Below are positions 21,990-32,726 of a stretch of 64,000 bases of DNA, piece after piece. Positions within the stretch are counted from its first letter, which is position 1. Each line of letters starts with the position of its first letter. A program made the translations under genes and the position numbers. Under the pieces are notes generated by a model. That model searched no databases. It saw only the letters and a program-made list of their open reading frames with translations, and was not told where the DNA came from. Source of the stretch: Bufo bufo (Eukaryota; Chordata; Amphibia; Anura; Bufonidae); assembly GCF_905171765.1 (NCBI RefSeq), contig NC_053392.1:340969010-341033009 (forward strand), written 5' to 3'.

Positions 21990-23165
21990 GAGTTGTGTTA
22001 CATACAGGGCTCCAGATGATGACCAAAATGGTCGCCAATGCGACTTAAAATTGTTAAATGGCGACAAGACTTTGTAGTCTTGTCGCCATTTGTGCCTAGA
22101 CCCTCCGCTGCTCTGCCGCTTTCACATTAAACTGACATGGCACGCGCTGATGTCAGAGCGTGCCATGTTCTTCTCAACAGCACAGGGGAGAAGGAGGCAG
22201 TCCCTCCCCCCTGCACTGCTGCTACCAATGGGCTGATAGAAGCGAGGAGGAGGGGAGGGGCTGTGGCCACTGTGCCACCAATGAATATAGTTTATGCTTA
22301 ATACAAACGCAGGCTGCGCTGTGTGTGTCGGCCATATCCCATACCCGGCACCCAGCCTCTATGACTGCGTGCTACGATCCGCCGCTATTAACCCCTCAAG
22401 TGCCACACCGAACCCCCCCAACCCAAGTATTATAATCATTGGTGGCAGTGGCAGTTCCAATAGGAGCCCCAGCAGTGTAAGCCTGGGGCTCCGATCGTTT
22501 ACCATGGCAGCCAGGACGCTACTGAAGCCCTGGCTGTCATAGTCGGCTCCCTGCTGCTGTGTGCTCAAAGCAGAGTGTGAGATCCTATTCACCCTGATAG
22601 AGCTCTATCAGGGTGAATAGGACAAGGGATGAAAGATCCCAGGTTCTAGCCCCTAAGGGGGGAAATAGTTATTAAATAAAAAGTAAAAAAAAAAAAAAAG
22701 TAAAAAAAAATCAAACACCAAAATATTACGTTTAAATTACCCCCTTGCCCAATTTTACATATCAAATATATAAACAATAAAAAAAATTACATATCGCCAC
22801 GCCCAAAAAAGTGCGAACTATTAAAATATTTAAAAATATCTCCTATGCGGTGAACGCCGTAACAGAAAAATAAATAAATAAGTTGCAATTTGCCATTTTT
22901 TAGTCACCTTGTCCTGACAAATATTAGGTTAGGACTGTTCTATTATGGTCCAGACGTTCCATAAAATCTAGACTGTACGCGGCTTTTTTGGTGTTTTATT
23001 TTTTTCACGCGGTATCCAGTATCACAGTACTTTTTTATGGTATCGAAATCGAGTCAAAATTTTGGTATCGTGACAACCCTAGGTAAGATGTGTTTTATTT
23101 TAAAATTTTTTTAATAACCAAAAATTTTAATTTGGAGCCAATGGCTCATTGATATTTTTTTAGTC
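21990..23165. repeat. Composite old repeats
   Basis: Holds an inverted pair around ATGGCGACAAGACT/AGTCTTGTCGCCAT (about 22060-22090), a 40-bp perfect palindrome at 22584-22623, poly(A) tracts, and at 23070-23085 the sequence TATCGTGACAACCCTAG, which resembles one end of an hAT-like repeat. No coding frame is convincing. Confidence 0.45.
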
Positions 23166-23342
23166 TGGAGCCGTGACATATCTGGATAACATCTATGATT
23201 ATTTCTATGTGACTATAATTATTGCACTACATTACTTGATGGAGACAAAAGAAATGTTATTCTCAGTGTACATAGATTTTGTAGGAAGTCAATCATTGAT
23301 TGTTGAAAATTGTTCAAGATAACAAGTATCCATTTTAACATA

Positions 23343-23504
23343 CAGATGTAGCCGAGCTAAACTTGACTCTGATATCACATGGTACAGTGTTATCTTGGTT
23401 ATCTCGTGACAAAAGCCATTGAAATTAATTAAAAAGTTAGTTATTTTTTTCTTGCTACTCTTTACTTAATGCGTTAACCATCAAGTTTAGCTCAGCTGCA
23501 TCTG
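23343..23504. mobile_element. Mariner-type MITE, TA target
   Basis: 162 bp. CAGATGTAGCCGAGCTAAAC at the left and the inverse of GTTTAGCTCAGCTGCATCTG at the right, with TA on both sides (23341-23342 and 23505-23506). Confidence 0.8.
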
Positions 23505-23506
23505 TA

Positions 23507-25250
23507 TATTCGGCAAAACTTCATTGGTTCTGAATGAGATGAGCAAATAAATTTTAATCTATTTAAATTTCCGCCGTAAATTCAGATTCTAGGAAATCTA
23601 AAAAATTTTGATTCATTTTGGATGAATTGCTTAAAATAACATCTGTCTTTATACAGATCAGTAGACAGCACAATGGGGAAAGGAAAATTAAGGAGGGGAT
23701 CCCATATCCCCACAGGGCACCTTGGCCAGTGGGCTTGCCCATAATGCCTTACAGACAGCCTCAGGGACTATACTGACACAAGTCACAGGCACTATATAAG
23801 ATCCTAGCCAGGAAATGCATGTGTTTTCTGGAGTTAAATATTAGGCCATCTGACAGAGGGTGAAAAAATAAATTTTATCTTCAAATACAGCTATATAGCT
23901 AGTTTAATGTCAGGGAGAGTTTAGCGAGACAATAGCCAGTCATTTAGATGTAATTAAATGACAGACAGAGAAATACTTAGGTTTTTACCTAGTTACAAGA
24001 CAGAAGTCAGTGTAGTTTATCACTGTGTAACTCAGGTTTCCAGCAGTATACTGTGGCCACAACTGAGCAGACGGGGAAGGGTAAGGAGGGGGGCTCCCTC
24101 CCTCTGTCACCCCATCCTGTCGGGGGGCTGCAAAGGCACAGAAGCCCCCGATGGGAGAGGGAGGGAGCCCCCTCTTACTGTTAACCTTTTCCATACAGCG
24201 GTCCGTACGAACCGCGGTATGGAAAGGGTTAAACGGCTGACATCACAGCACAGATGTCAGCCGTTTATACCAGAGTGTCAGCAATGTGCCGACACTCTGG
24301 TATAACCACTGTACACCAATGATTATTCAATAGGAGGCGGGCGGGGGATCGCGATCCCGCCTGCCACACCGCACGCTTCCCGCACCGCATGCAACACCCC
24401 CCCTGCACCACCCGCCGCCATAAAATCATTCAGGGGGGGGGGGGGGGGGGGGGGCCTGAACAAAAACTTAATTTGGGGCATTTTAAAGTTTGATCCCATC
24501 AGAATCGGCAGAAAGCGCAGCAAACCCCAGGTCTGAATTGACCTGCAGTTTGCTGCGATCGCCGATACGGGGGGGTCATATGACCCTCCCGGTGTTGTGA
24601 CAGGATGCCCGCTGAATGATTTCAGCGGGCATCCTGTTCCGATTGGCACCCGTTTTGCATACAGCCATCAGAATGGGCCCTTGCAGTGGAGTATATATGT
24701 ATCCAACACCAAACACCTAACCTGTAACAGTGCTAATTTTTGGATAATTTTTTATATTAAAAAGTATTTAAAAAGTCTGCCAGTGCAATAAACAGGCTGG
24801 TTTAAAGGAATTCGTTCATCTCTAGTTACTAGCCATACCTGTGTCCATGCTTGCAGTAGCTGGAACAGCCACCTTTACACACAAGCCTCTGTGCCAGTGG
24901 CGTACCTCCAATAGAGGTAGACCATGCAGCTGCTATGCGGCCCCTGGGGGAAGGGGGCCAGAAGGGGAGGATAGGCCCCGCCCACTAATTACAGTTGTAC
25001 AGCTAGCTACCTGTGAAAAGAGAATGTAAGAAGTGGAGAAGGACCTTTAGTGATGTCATCAACTATGTGACCAGTGTAGGAAGCCAAGGAATAGCAGAGC
25101 AGAAGAAGTATGAAGGACTTTTGGTGATGGCACCATCATGTGACCAGTTCATAGGACTGGTGCAAGACCTGTGGGATGTTGCTGTGAGGGGGAGGAGCTT
25201 CTGTTTGGTGCCTGGAGGAGAGGTTAGTGGTGTCATGGGATAGCCCATAT
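23507..25250. other. Unassigned region with small palindromes and a G run
   Basis: No gene recognised. It contains a TTAA-bounded palindrome at about 24181-24230 (TTTCCATACAGCGG with its inverse), an inverted repeat CAGGATGCCCGCTGAA at 24600-24636, and a G run of about 22 at 24429-24452. Open frames overlap these structures on both strands and look like chance. Confidence 0.4.
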
Positions 25251-25254
25251 AACG

Positions 25255-25560
25255 TTCTATAAAAGCTGGGAGTTGCAGTTCTCTCCTATTATATCCCTCT
25301 CCATGTAATTTCAACTTATGCCCAATTACAGTCTGGTAATGCTGGGAGTTCTAGTCCTGTCCTATTATATCCCTCTCCGTGTAATTTCAACTTATGCCCT
25401 AGTACAGTCTGGTAATGCTGGGAGTTGTAGTTCATCTGCTCTATTGTATCCCTCTCCATGTAATTTCAGCTTATGCCCTAGTACAGTCTGGTAATGCTGG
25501 GAGTTGTAGTTCTCTCCTCTTTTACTTCCTCTCTGTAATGTATATTGATGCCCCATAATA
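25255..25560. repeat. About 75-80-bp minisatellite with GCTGGGAGTTGTAGTTC core
   Basis: Four units with the core at about 25267, 25341, 25418 and 25494. The array resumes after the Tc1 insertion, with further cores at about 27660 and 27875 and a decayed one near 27955. Read in reverse the core is ACTACAACTCCCAGC, matching the ACTAYRNNNCCCR motif known for ZNF143/THAP11 sites. Confidence 0.75.
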
Positions 25561-25730
25561 AATTAACACCGCTTGCCAAAAAAAAAAAAAGTCGCCACCT
25601 GGATTTAATTAAGCAAATAGTTATGAGCCTCCTATTGGATAATTACTGCATGGGTGATTATCTTTCAGCTGGCAATAAGTTATTTAACCCCAACTGGTGC
25701 AATGAGTTGCTTCTTATTTCTTAAACAACA

Positions 25731-27530
25731 ATGTCGAAAGACACATCTCGTGGTCGTGGAAGAGATGTTAGTCTGTTTGAGAAGGGTTAAATCATTGGCA
25801 TGCATCAAGCAGAGAAAACATCTAAGGAGATTTCAGGAACTACTAAAATTGGGTGATTAAAAACTGGAATATTAGTGGGGGCCCATCGTATTCGAAGAAG
25901 AAATGTGGCAGGGAAAAAAATCCTGAATGATCGTGATCGGCGATCACTTAAACGTTTGGTGAAATCAAATCGAAGAAAAACAACAGTAGAACTCAGGGCT
26001 ATATTTAATAGTGAAAGTAAGAGCATTTCCACATGCACAATGCGAAGGGAACTCAAGGGATTGGGACTGAACAGCTGTGTAGCTGTAAGAAAACCACTAA
26101 TCAGTGAGGGAAACCAGAAAAAAAGGCTTCAATTTGCTAGGGAGCATAAAGCAATGGAAGAAGGTCATGTGGTGTTATGTGATGAGTCAAGATTTACCCT
26201 GTTCCAGAGTGATGGGCACATCAGGGTAAGAAGAGAAGTAGATGAAGTGATGCACCCATCATGCCTAGTGCCTACTGTACAAGCCTGTGGGGGCAGTGCT
26301 ATGATCTTGGGTTGCTGCAGTTGGTCAGGTCTAGGTTCAGCAACAGTATGTGCTCCAAGAATGAGGTCAGCTGACTACCTGAACATACTGAATGACCAGG
26401 TTATTCCATCAAAGGATTTTTTCTTCCCTGATGGCACAGGCATATTCCAAGATGACAATGCCAGGATTCATCGGGCTCAAATTGTGAAAGAGTGGTTCAG
26501 GGAGCATCAGACAGGTCTGGACTCTGTGGTGGATTGGCCACCACAGAGTCCAGACCTTAACCCCATTGAGAATCTTTGGGATGTGCTGGAGAAGGCTTTG
26601 CACAGCAGTCAGACTCTACCATCATCAGGAAGGGAGAGTGAATCTACCCGTAACGCGTATGGTGAAACAAGTGATGTACCTGCATTGAAAAGTCTCCGAT
26701 AATACTGTATGGCCATACAGAAGAAAATTTCCACAGTAAAGGATTAACTATTCTTATCGTCGAAAGCTGCACCAAAGGAAATTGCGGAACAGAGTGGCAA
26801 CTCCCGCGATCTTTGGAACTCCCGCAAAATTTAAACCAGCTTGCTGTATGGAGCGACTGAATAAGCCGGCAAATATTTAAAGCTCCATTGAAGCAATAGG
26901 GAGACAGCAGACGCTAGACGGTAAGCCAAATATCGATTTAAAGTTTTCTTCAATTCAAAGCTCATATCGACCTTACAAGGATATGCTATAAGAGACTTTT
27001 CACATTATCAGGATTCCTGTGGACACTTTATGAACATATTGCGCTCCCAGTGAATACACCTACAACATTTTCAGTGATATTCAGTTTCCCAAATTGGGAT
27101 AGAGTGCTATAAGATAATACCCCCTCTTTCCCAAATAACAGCATATACTTGAAGTTTTTTGGTGTGATATACATTATTTAATTTATCGACACTATTGAGT
27201 GGTATCGAATATTCTATCGAATATTTCAACATTGAATTTTCTACCATTCAATTTATCGAATATTTCTATCGAATATATTTTTATTGAATATAGTATCGAC
27301 CATATCTACCACAATATATGTGACTGTAATGTTGTATATTATTGCTACATTGTTCTTATAAATTTTATTGCTTGTATTTTATGGGGATTTAATAAATATT
27401 TTCTGCACATGTCAATCTGGTTGCCAAGTGTATGAGTGCTCGCTCATTTTCCTATTACTACATTAATGCAACACTGGATGGAAATAAATCTTGTGACATT
27501 GCAGAAGCTTATCGAAACAATGCCACAGCG
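25731..27530 (+). pseudogene. Tc1-like transposase, broken
   Basis: The natural start is probably ATG 25731 (MSKDTSRGRGRDVSLFEKG), followed by an in-frame TAA at 25788 and a frame break near 25855. The main frame (25875-26702) holds the end of the DNA-binding region, catalytic CDESRF (first Asp), QDDNARIH (second Asp) and [11 protein letters not shown] (Glu). The spacing from the second Asp to the Glu is 37 residues here, but it is inflated by a local inverted duplication at 26513-26537. The C-terminal end reappears at about 27460-27530 (QKLIETMPQRMRDVVKAKG), after an 0.8-kb insertion. Not functional. Confidence 0.85.
26631..27450 (+). mobile_element. Retro-insertion with hammerhead remnant inside the Tc1 gene
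   Basis: The foreign segment begins GGAAGGGAGAG...CCCGTAACGCGTATGG, which aligns with the second half of the hammerhead-like motif at 48.66 kb. It ends in a stretch rich in TCGAATAT and TCGAT, then AATAAATATTTT. The insertion at 48483-49362 shares the TCGAT-rich, AATAAA-containing tail. There is no clear target duplication, and the left border lies inside the motif, so it is 5' truncated. Confidence 0.5.
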
Positions 27531-27600
27531 AATGCGTGACGTAGTCAAAGCTAAAGGCTTTTTTTTGGTGGCGACTTTTTTTTTGGACAGGCAGTGTAGG

Positions 27601-28216
27601 TATTTCCTTTTAAAGCTCTCACCTAGTACAACTGGATGATGCCCTATAATAATCTGAACATGCTGGGAGTTGTAGTTCTCTCTTCTTAGGCTGGGTTCAT
27701 ATCACCGTTTAGTTATACATTTTGGGATGCCACGGATGCCAAATATGCAGAACTGATGCTTGATAAGTTGATATACAAGATCTGTGTTTTTTTTCTCTGT
27801 TCGGATCAGTGAACCCGGCCTTATACTCTCTCTGTGTAATATCCACTTGTATCCAATAATAACAGCCTAGACATGCTGGGAGTTGTAGTTCTGTACACTT
27901 TTACATCTCCCTGTGTTGCCCCCTAATTTCCAATAATAACAATCTGGTGATGATGAGACTTGTAGTTCCCTTGTCACTGTTATAATGTTCTGCAGCTTCT
28001 GAGGTATGTATTAGGCTTTGTTCACTTCTGTGCTGGTGATGTTCGCTGTTCTGTCCTGTCATAGGAGCAGAAAAACGAAAATCACCACAATGCCGGATCT
28101 GGCACTTCATAACTATGAGATCTGACGGGTTTCCATCTGCCAGGCTAGAAAATTGTATCCAGCATTTATGACCTGATCTGTGACTGAGGCCCTTAACACA
28201 AATGTGATCAAAGCCT
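27601..28216. repeat. Remnants of the minisatellite and flank
   Basis: Contains further ACTACAACTCCCAGC-type cores (reverse strand) at about 27660 and 27875, the left edge of the 30-bp array (TTCTGCAGCTTCTGAGG at about 27988), and no gene. Confidence 0.6.
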
Positions 28217-28217
28217 T

Positions 28218-29769
28218 ATACACTGCTCAAAAAAGTTAAGGGAACACTTAAACAACACAATGTAACTCCAAGTCAATCACACTTCTGTGAAATCAAACTG
28301 TCCACTTAGGAAGCAACACTGAGTGACAATCAATTTCACATGCTGTTGTGCAAATGGGATAGACAACAGGTGGAAATTATAGGCAATTAGCAAAACACCC
28401 CCAATAAAGGAGTGGTTCTGCAGGTGGTGATCACAGACCTCTTCTCAGTTCCTATGCTTCCTGGCTGATGTTTTGGTCACTTTTGAATGCTGGAGGTGCT
28501 TTCAATCTAATGGTAGCATGAGACGGAGTCTACAATCCACACAAGTGGCTCAGGTAGTGCAGCTTATACAGGATGGCACATCAATGCAAGCTGTGGCAAG
28601 AAGGTTTGCTGTGTCTGTCAGCGTAGTGTCCAGAGCATGGAGGTGCTACCAGGAGACAGGCCAGTACATCAGGAGACGTGGAGGAGGCCGTAGGAGGGCA
28701 ACAACCCAGCAGCAGGACCGCTACCTCCGCCTTTGTGCAAGGAGGAACAGGAGGAGCACTGCCAGAGCCCTGCAAAATGACCTCCAGCAGGCCACAAATG
28801 TGCATGTGTCTGCTCAAACGGTCAGAAACAGACTCCATGAGGGTGATATGAGGGCCCGACGTCCACAGGTGGGGGTTGTGCTTACCGTGCAGGACGTTTG
28901 GCATTTGCCAGAGAACACCAAGATTGGCAAATTTGCCACTGGCGCCCTGTGCTCTTCATAGATGAAAGCAGGTTCACACTAAGCACATGTGACAGACGTG
29001 ACAGAGTCTGGAGACGCCATTTAGAACGTTCTGCTGCCTGCAACATCCTCCAGCATGACCGGTTTGGCATTGGGTCAGTAATGGTGTGGTGTGGCATTTC
29101 TTTGCTCACCAGAGGTAGCCTGACTGCCATTAGGTACCGAGATGAGATCCTCAGACCCCTTGTGAGACCATATGCTGGTGCGGTTGGCCCTGGGTTCCTC
29201 CTAATCCAAGACAATGCTAGACCTCTTGTGGCTGGAGTGTGTCAGCAGTTCCTGCAAGATGAAGGCATTGATGCTATGGAATGGCCCGCCCGTTCCCCAG
29301 ACCTGAATCCAATTGAGCACATCTGGGACATCATGTCTCGCTCTATCCACCAACGTCACGCTGCACCACAGACTGTCCAGGAGTTGGCAGATGCTTTAGT
29401 CCAGGTCTGGGAGGAGATCCCTCAGGGGACCATCTGCCACCTCATCAGGAGCATGCACAGGCGTTGTAGGGAGGTCATACAGGCACGTGGAGGCCACACA
29501 CACTACTGAGCCTCATTTTGACTTGTTTTAAGGACATTACATCAAAGTTGGATCAGCCTGTAGTGTGTTTTTCCACTTTAATTTTGAGTGTGACTCCAAA
29601 TCCAGACCTCCATGGGTTGAAAAATTTGATTTCCATTTTTTTATTTTTGTGTGATTTTGTTGTCAGCACATTCAACTATGTAAAGACCAAAGTATTTCAG
29701 AAGAATATTTAATTAATTCAGATCTAGGATGTGTTATTTTTGTGTTCCCTTTATTTTTTTGAGCAGTGT
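28218..29769 (+). mobile_element. Tc1-like transposon, about 1.55 kb
   Basis: Inverted ends CACTGCTCAAAAAAGTTAAG (after TA) and the inverse of TTTATTTTTTTGAGCAGTG (before TA). It splits a 30-bp minisatellite. Length and layout are those of a complete element carrying one transposase gene, here frame-broken. Confidence 0.9.
28518..29509 (+). pseudogene. Tc1-like DD34E transposase, frameshifted
   Basis: Start chosen at [15 protein letters not shown], which begins the paired-like helix-turn-helix; an upstream ATG at 28473 is in frame but lies outside the conserved protein. The basic, Arg-rich linker ([10 protein letters not shown]) follows. A small deletion near 28885 shifts the frame. The catalytic half continues at 28898-29509 with [16 protein letters not shown] and [11 protein letters not shown]; 34 residues separate the second Asp from the Glu. 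A second gap removes several residues after VWCGIS. The protein ends at GGHTHY. The rest is well kept, so the copy is fairly young. Confidence 0.9.
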
Positions 29770-29784
29770 ATGTTCTCTAGCATC

Positions 29785-30215
29785 AGATTATGATGTTCTG
29801 CAGCAGCTGAGGAGTGTGTTAGGAGGTTCTTCAGCAGCTGAGGTGTGTGTTAGGAGGTTCTGCAGCAGCTGAGATGTGTATTATGAGGTGCTGTAGCAGC
29901 TGAGGTGTACTAGGAGGTTCTGCAGCAGCTAGGGTGTGTATTATGAGGTTCTATAGCAGCTCTGCTGTGTATTAGGAGGTTATGCAGCAGCTGAGGTGTG
30001 TATTAGAAGGTTCTGCAGCAGCTGAGGTGTGTATTATGAAGTTCTGCAACAGCTATCTTGTGTATTATGAGGTTCTGCAGCAGCTGATGTGTGTATTATG
30101 AAGTTCTGCAGGAGATGAGTAGTGTACTAGGAGGTTCTGCTGCAGTTAAGGTGTGTATTAGGAGGTTCTGCAGGAGCTGAGGTGTGTATCAGAAGGTTCT
30201 ACAGCAGTCAGAGAA
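29785..30215. repeat. 30-bp minisatellite, about 14 units
   Basis: Units resemble GGTTCTGCAGCAGCTGAGGT plus GTGTATTAGGA. Single-base variants (ATGAGG versus AGGAGG) are interspersed. A first unit lies left of the Tc1 insertion, so the array predates it. Confidence 0.85.
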
Positions 30216-30439
30216 ACATCAGATGTGTGACTGGATTAAATCCTTTCGTTTTCGGTGTCTGCACTTTGTAAAATGTCCCTGTCCTGTTCCTCTGCCAGCA
30301 CGCGTCGCACAGTGACCTGACCTGATTCAGCAGCGTCACTAGCATCACTAGTCCGGACTCCAGGCCAGCTCCATGAAGATCTGCCCCAGGCCCTGACTGC
30401 GCTCTGCCAGCAGCACAAACAGTAAGTCTAAGTCAGCAT

Positions 30440-30472
30440 TGGGGGATGGGGGGGGGGGGGGGGGGGGGTGAA
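30440..30472 (+). repeat. G-rich homopolymer run
   Basis: GGGGGATGGGG followed by a run of about 18 G. Could form a G-quadruplex. Such runs are also prone to sequencing length error. Confidence 0.7.
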
Positions 30473-31150
30473 GCAGGAGCAGGCACAGTCCATGGGGAAG
30501 GGTGACACACTATATAAGAATAGTGATGGTCGTTCGCGGCGGGCCCCATTCACTTTAATGGCAGGTGAACCTGAAAAACCTTCATGTCATATTTACAGCC
30601 AGCAAACACTGTAGTACACAAATATTCCCACAACATGGACAGTGATATACAAGAGGGGGAACATTTTCAAAAATTCCCACAAAAAATATGTTTTTTTAAT
30701 AAGGGACGATTTTTATGCGTCTTAGGGAAACTCTCAAAAATGTGCCCTGCTGGAGCCTAGAAATTTTTTATTTCCTATCGGTTTGATGTATACAAATGTG
30801 CAGCACACCGCGTTTTTGTATCCTGCAGATTCCAATAAAAAAATGCATACGTTAACGTATTTAATTTTTCTACCATGGAACTGTATCTTGAACGGAAGCC
30901 ACTGTACGGCATCAGTCTGAGGCATCTGTTAGCGCATACATTTTTGGTATGCATTAAATGGATGGCAAAAATAAGATGTTAACCCAGCCCTAGTTTCATA
31001 ATAAGCACCAGTACAAAGCGGAGCAGCGTGGCGGAGAGGGGAGGTCGCCATGTACTTACAGAGCGCTACCTGGTCCTGGTGGTCAGGGATGAGGACTGTG
31101 TTTCCCAAGGATCATTTTCTACTGGGAAATACAGGGCACAGTATAATACA

Positions 31151-31664
31151 GAGAAATAATGGGAAGATTCAGACTCCAGAACTCACTTTTTTGAAGTGTC
31201 AAGTTCTCCGTCTTTATTTAGCAATTGTGCACAGACAATACAGGACTCAAATTCTATTAGAGACATGTGTTGCGCAAAGGGGAGGAACTCTAATTGCCCC
31301 ATGCTATTCCCTCTCCCCACCCTCTGCATAGCCAAAGGTGGGAGTGACCACAGCGCTAATTACACACATTTGAGCTCTTATTTATACCTGAGAACACCAG
31401 ACGCACACCACTGTTACGAATAAGAATCTTTCGAAACGCGTCAACAGCCTACACCAGAGAGAATTTGAGTCCTGTATTGTCTGTGCACAATTGCTAAATA
31501 AAGACGGAGAACTTGACACTTCAAAAAAGTGAGTGCTGGAGTCTGAATCTTCCCATTATTTCTCTGTACCTGTCCAAGGAGGTTGAAAAACCAAGGCACC
31601 GAGCACGCGGATACATTTCAACCGCAGAAACAGTGAGCCGGTATTTCTACTTTACATGTTTTAA
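31151..31664. mobile_element. Inverted-arm retro-insertion with 14-bp target duplication
   Basis: CACAGTATAATACA occurs at 31137-31150 and 31665-31678. The insert opens with an arm of about 105 bp (31151-31258) whose inverse is at 31460-31567, separated by about 200 bp, and ends with a 97-bp tail. The spacer includes TCGAAACGCGTC at 31431-31442 flanked by CTGTT/AACAG, a remnant of the hammerhead-like motif lacking CTGA. The architecture resembles 55937-56556. Confidence 0.7.
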
Positions 31665-32204
31665 CACAGTATAATACACTAGAATCTATATAATATAAAG
31701 ATATTAGCCCTACCCCCGAATAATAATACAATTAGGTGGTCATTTATTACATATAAATACGTCTATGTTAGGTGTATTTCTGACACAGATTGTGGCGCAA
31801 AGGTCCTTAGCACCACAATCTGCATATTTTTCCCGCTCATGCCAGGTCTAAAAAAGGATGGCGTGGGCAGGGAAACGGATACAATTATGGCCATCCAGTT
31901 ATTGGATTACAACGGCATACATTGACCAGATAACACCTCTGTACAGTGACAGGATAACACCGCCATTCCGTGACCGGATAAAAGGGTATAAAAGGGCGCA
32001 GTACAGGGAATGACTAGGGGCACTGCACGGGGTGTGGTAAAAGGGCACAATGCAGGGTATAAGGGGCACAGTACTGGCTGAGGGGCACAGTACGGGGCAC
32101 AGTCACATGACCCTGTGACTTAAAAAGGTCCTTATGGTGAATGCGGTTCAAACGCCACCATAATGAGAGGCAGAGGAGTGAGACAGGGGTTTGATTACGT
32201 GGCT

Positions 32205-32600
32205 AAAGATAAAAAATGTAAATGTTGGCCAGTATAGGCCCCAAAAATTTAGGCAATAGGCATTCACCTGACAGCAAAGAACTTTGGATTCTGTGGCTGG
32301 AGGTACAATAGGCGGTCACAGGATAAAAATGTAACTGTCGGTCAGTATAGGCCCCAAAAATTAGGCAATAGGCATTCACCTGACAGCAAAGAACTTTGGA
32401 TTCTGTGGCTGGAGGTACATTAGGTGGTCACAGGATAAATATGCAACTGTTGGCCAGTACAGGCCCCAAAAATTAGGCAATAGGCCTTCACCTGACAGCA
32501 AAGAATTTTGGATTCTGTGGCTGAAGGTGCATTAGGTGGTCACAGCATAAATATGTAACTGTCAGCGAGTACAGGCCCCCAAAATTAGACATTCACCTGA
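32205..32600. repeat. 112-bp tandem repeat, about 3.5 units
   Basis: GCCCCAAAAATTAGGCAATA and AAAGAACTTTGGATTCTGTG recur with period 112 (unit starts at about 32207, 32321, 32433, 32545). Located between the transposase stop and the 3' end of the hAT element. Confidence 0.85.
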
Positions 32601-32726
32601 CATAAGGCAAGGACCATTCTTTGTTCTGGGTGGTGGCGGATATGTGTGGGCTGGCATGAGGAAATTTAATTATACATGGTCATCACAGGTGTTGAATTCC
32701 TCCGAGATCCATGCCTCATTCATTTT

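Larger units (their letters stand above)
25565..27600 (+). mobile_element. Tc1-like transposon, interrupted
   Basis: The inverted ends share AAAAAAAAAGTCGCCACC (about 25581-25600) and its inverse GGTGGCGACTTTTTTTTT (27569-27586); the outermost bases are GCTTGCC/GGACAGGC. It is inserted in the 75-80-bp minisatellite. The transposase gene is split by a foreign segment from about 26631 to 27450. Confidence 0.75.

Noticed and set aside
31050..31423. Two overlapping 75-93-codon frames
   Set aside because: They cross the border and arms of the inverted-arm insertion, so they cannot be one old gene.
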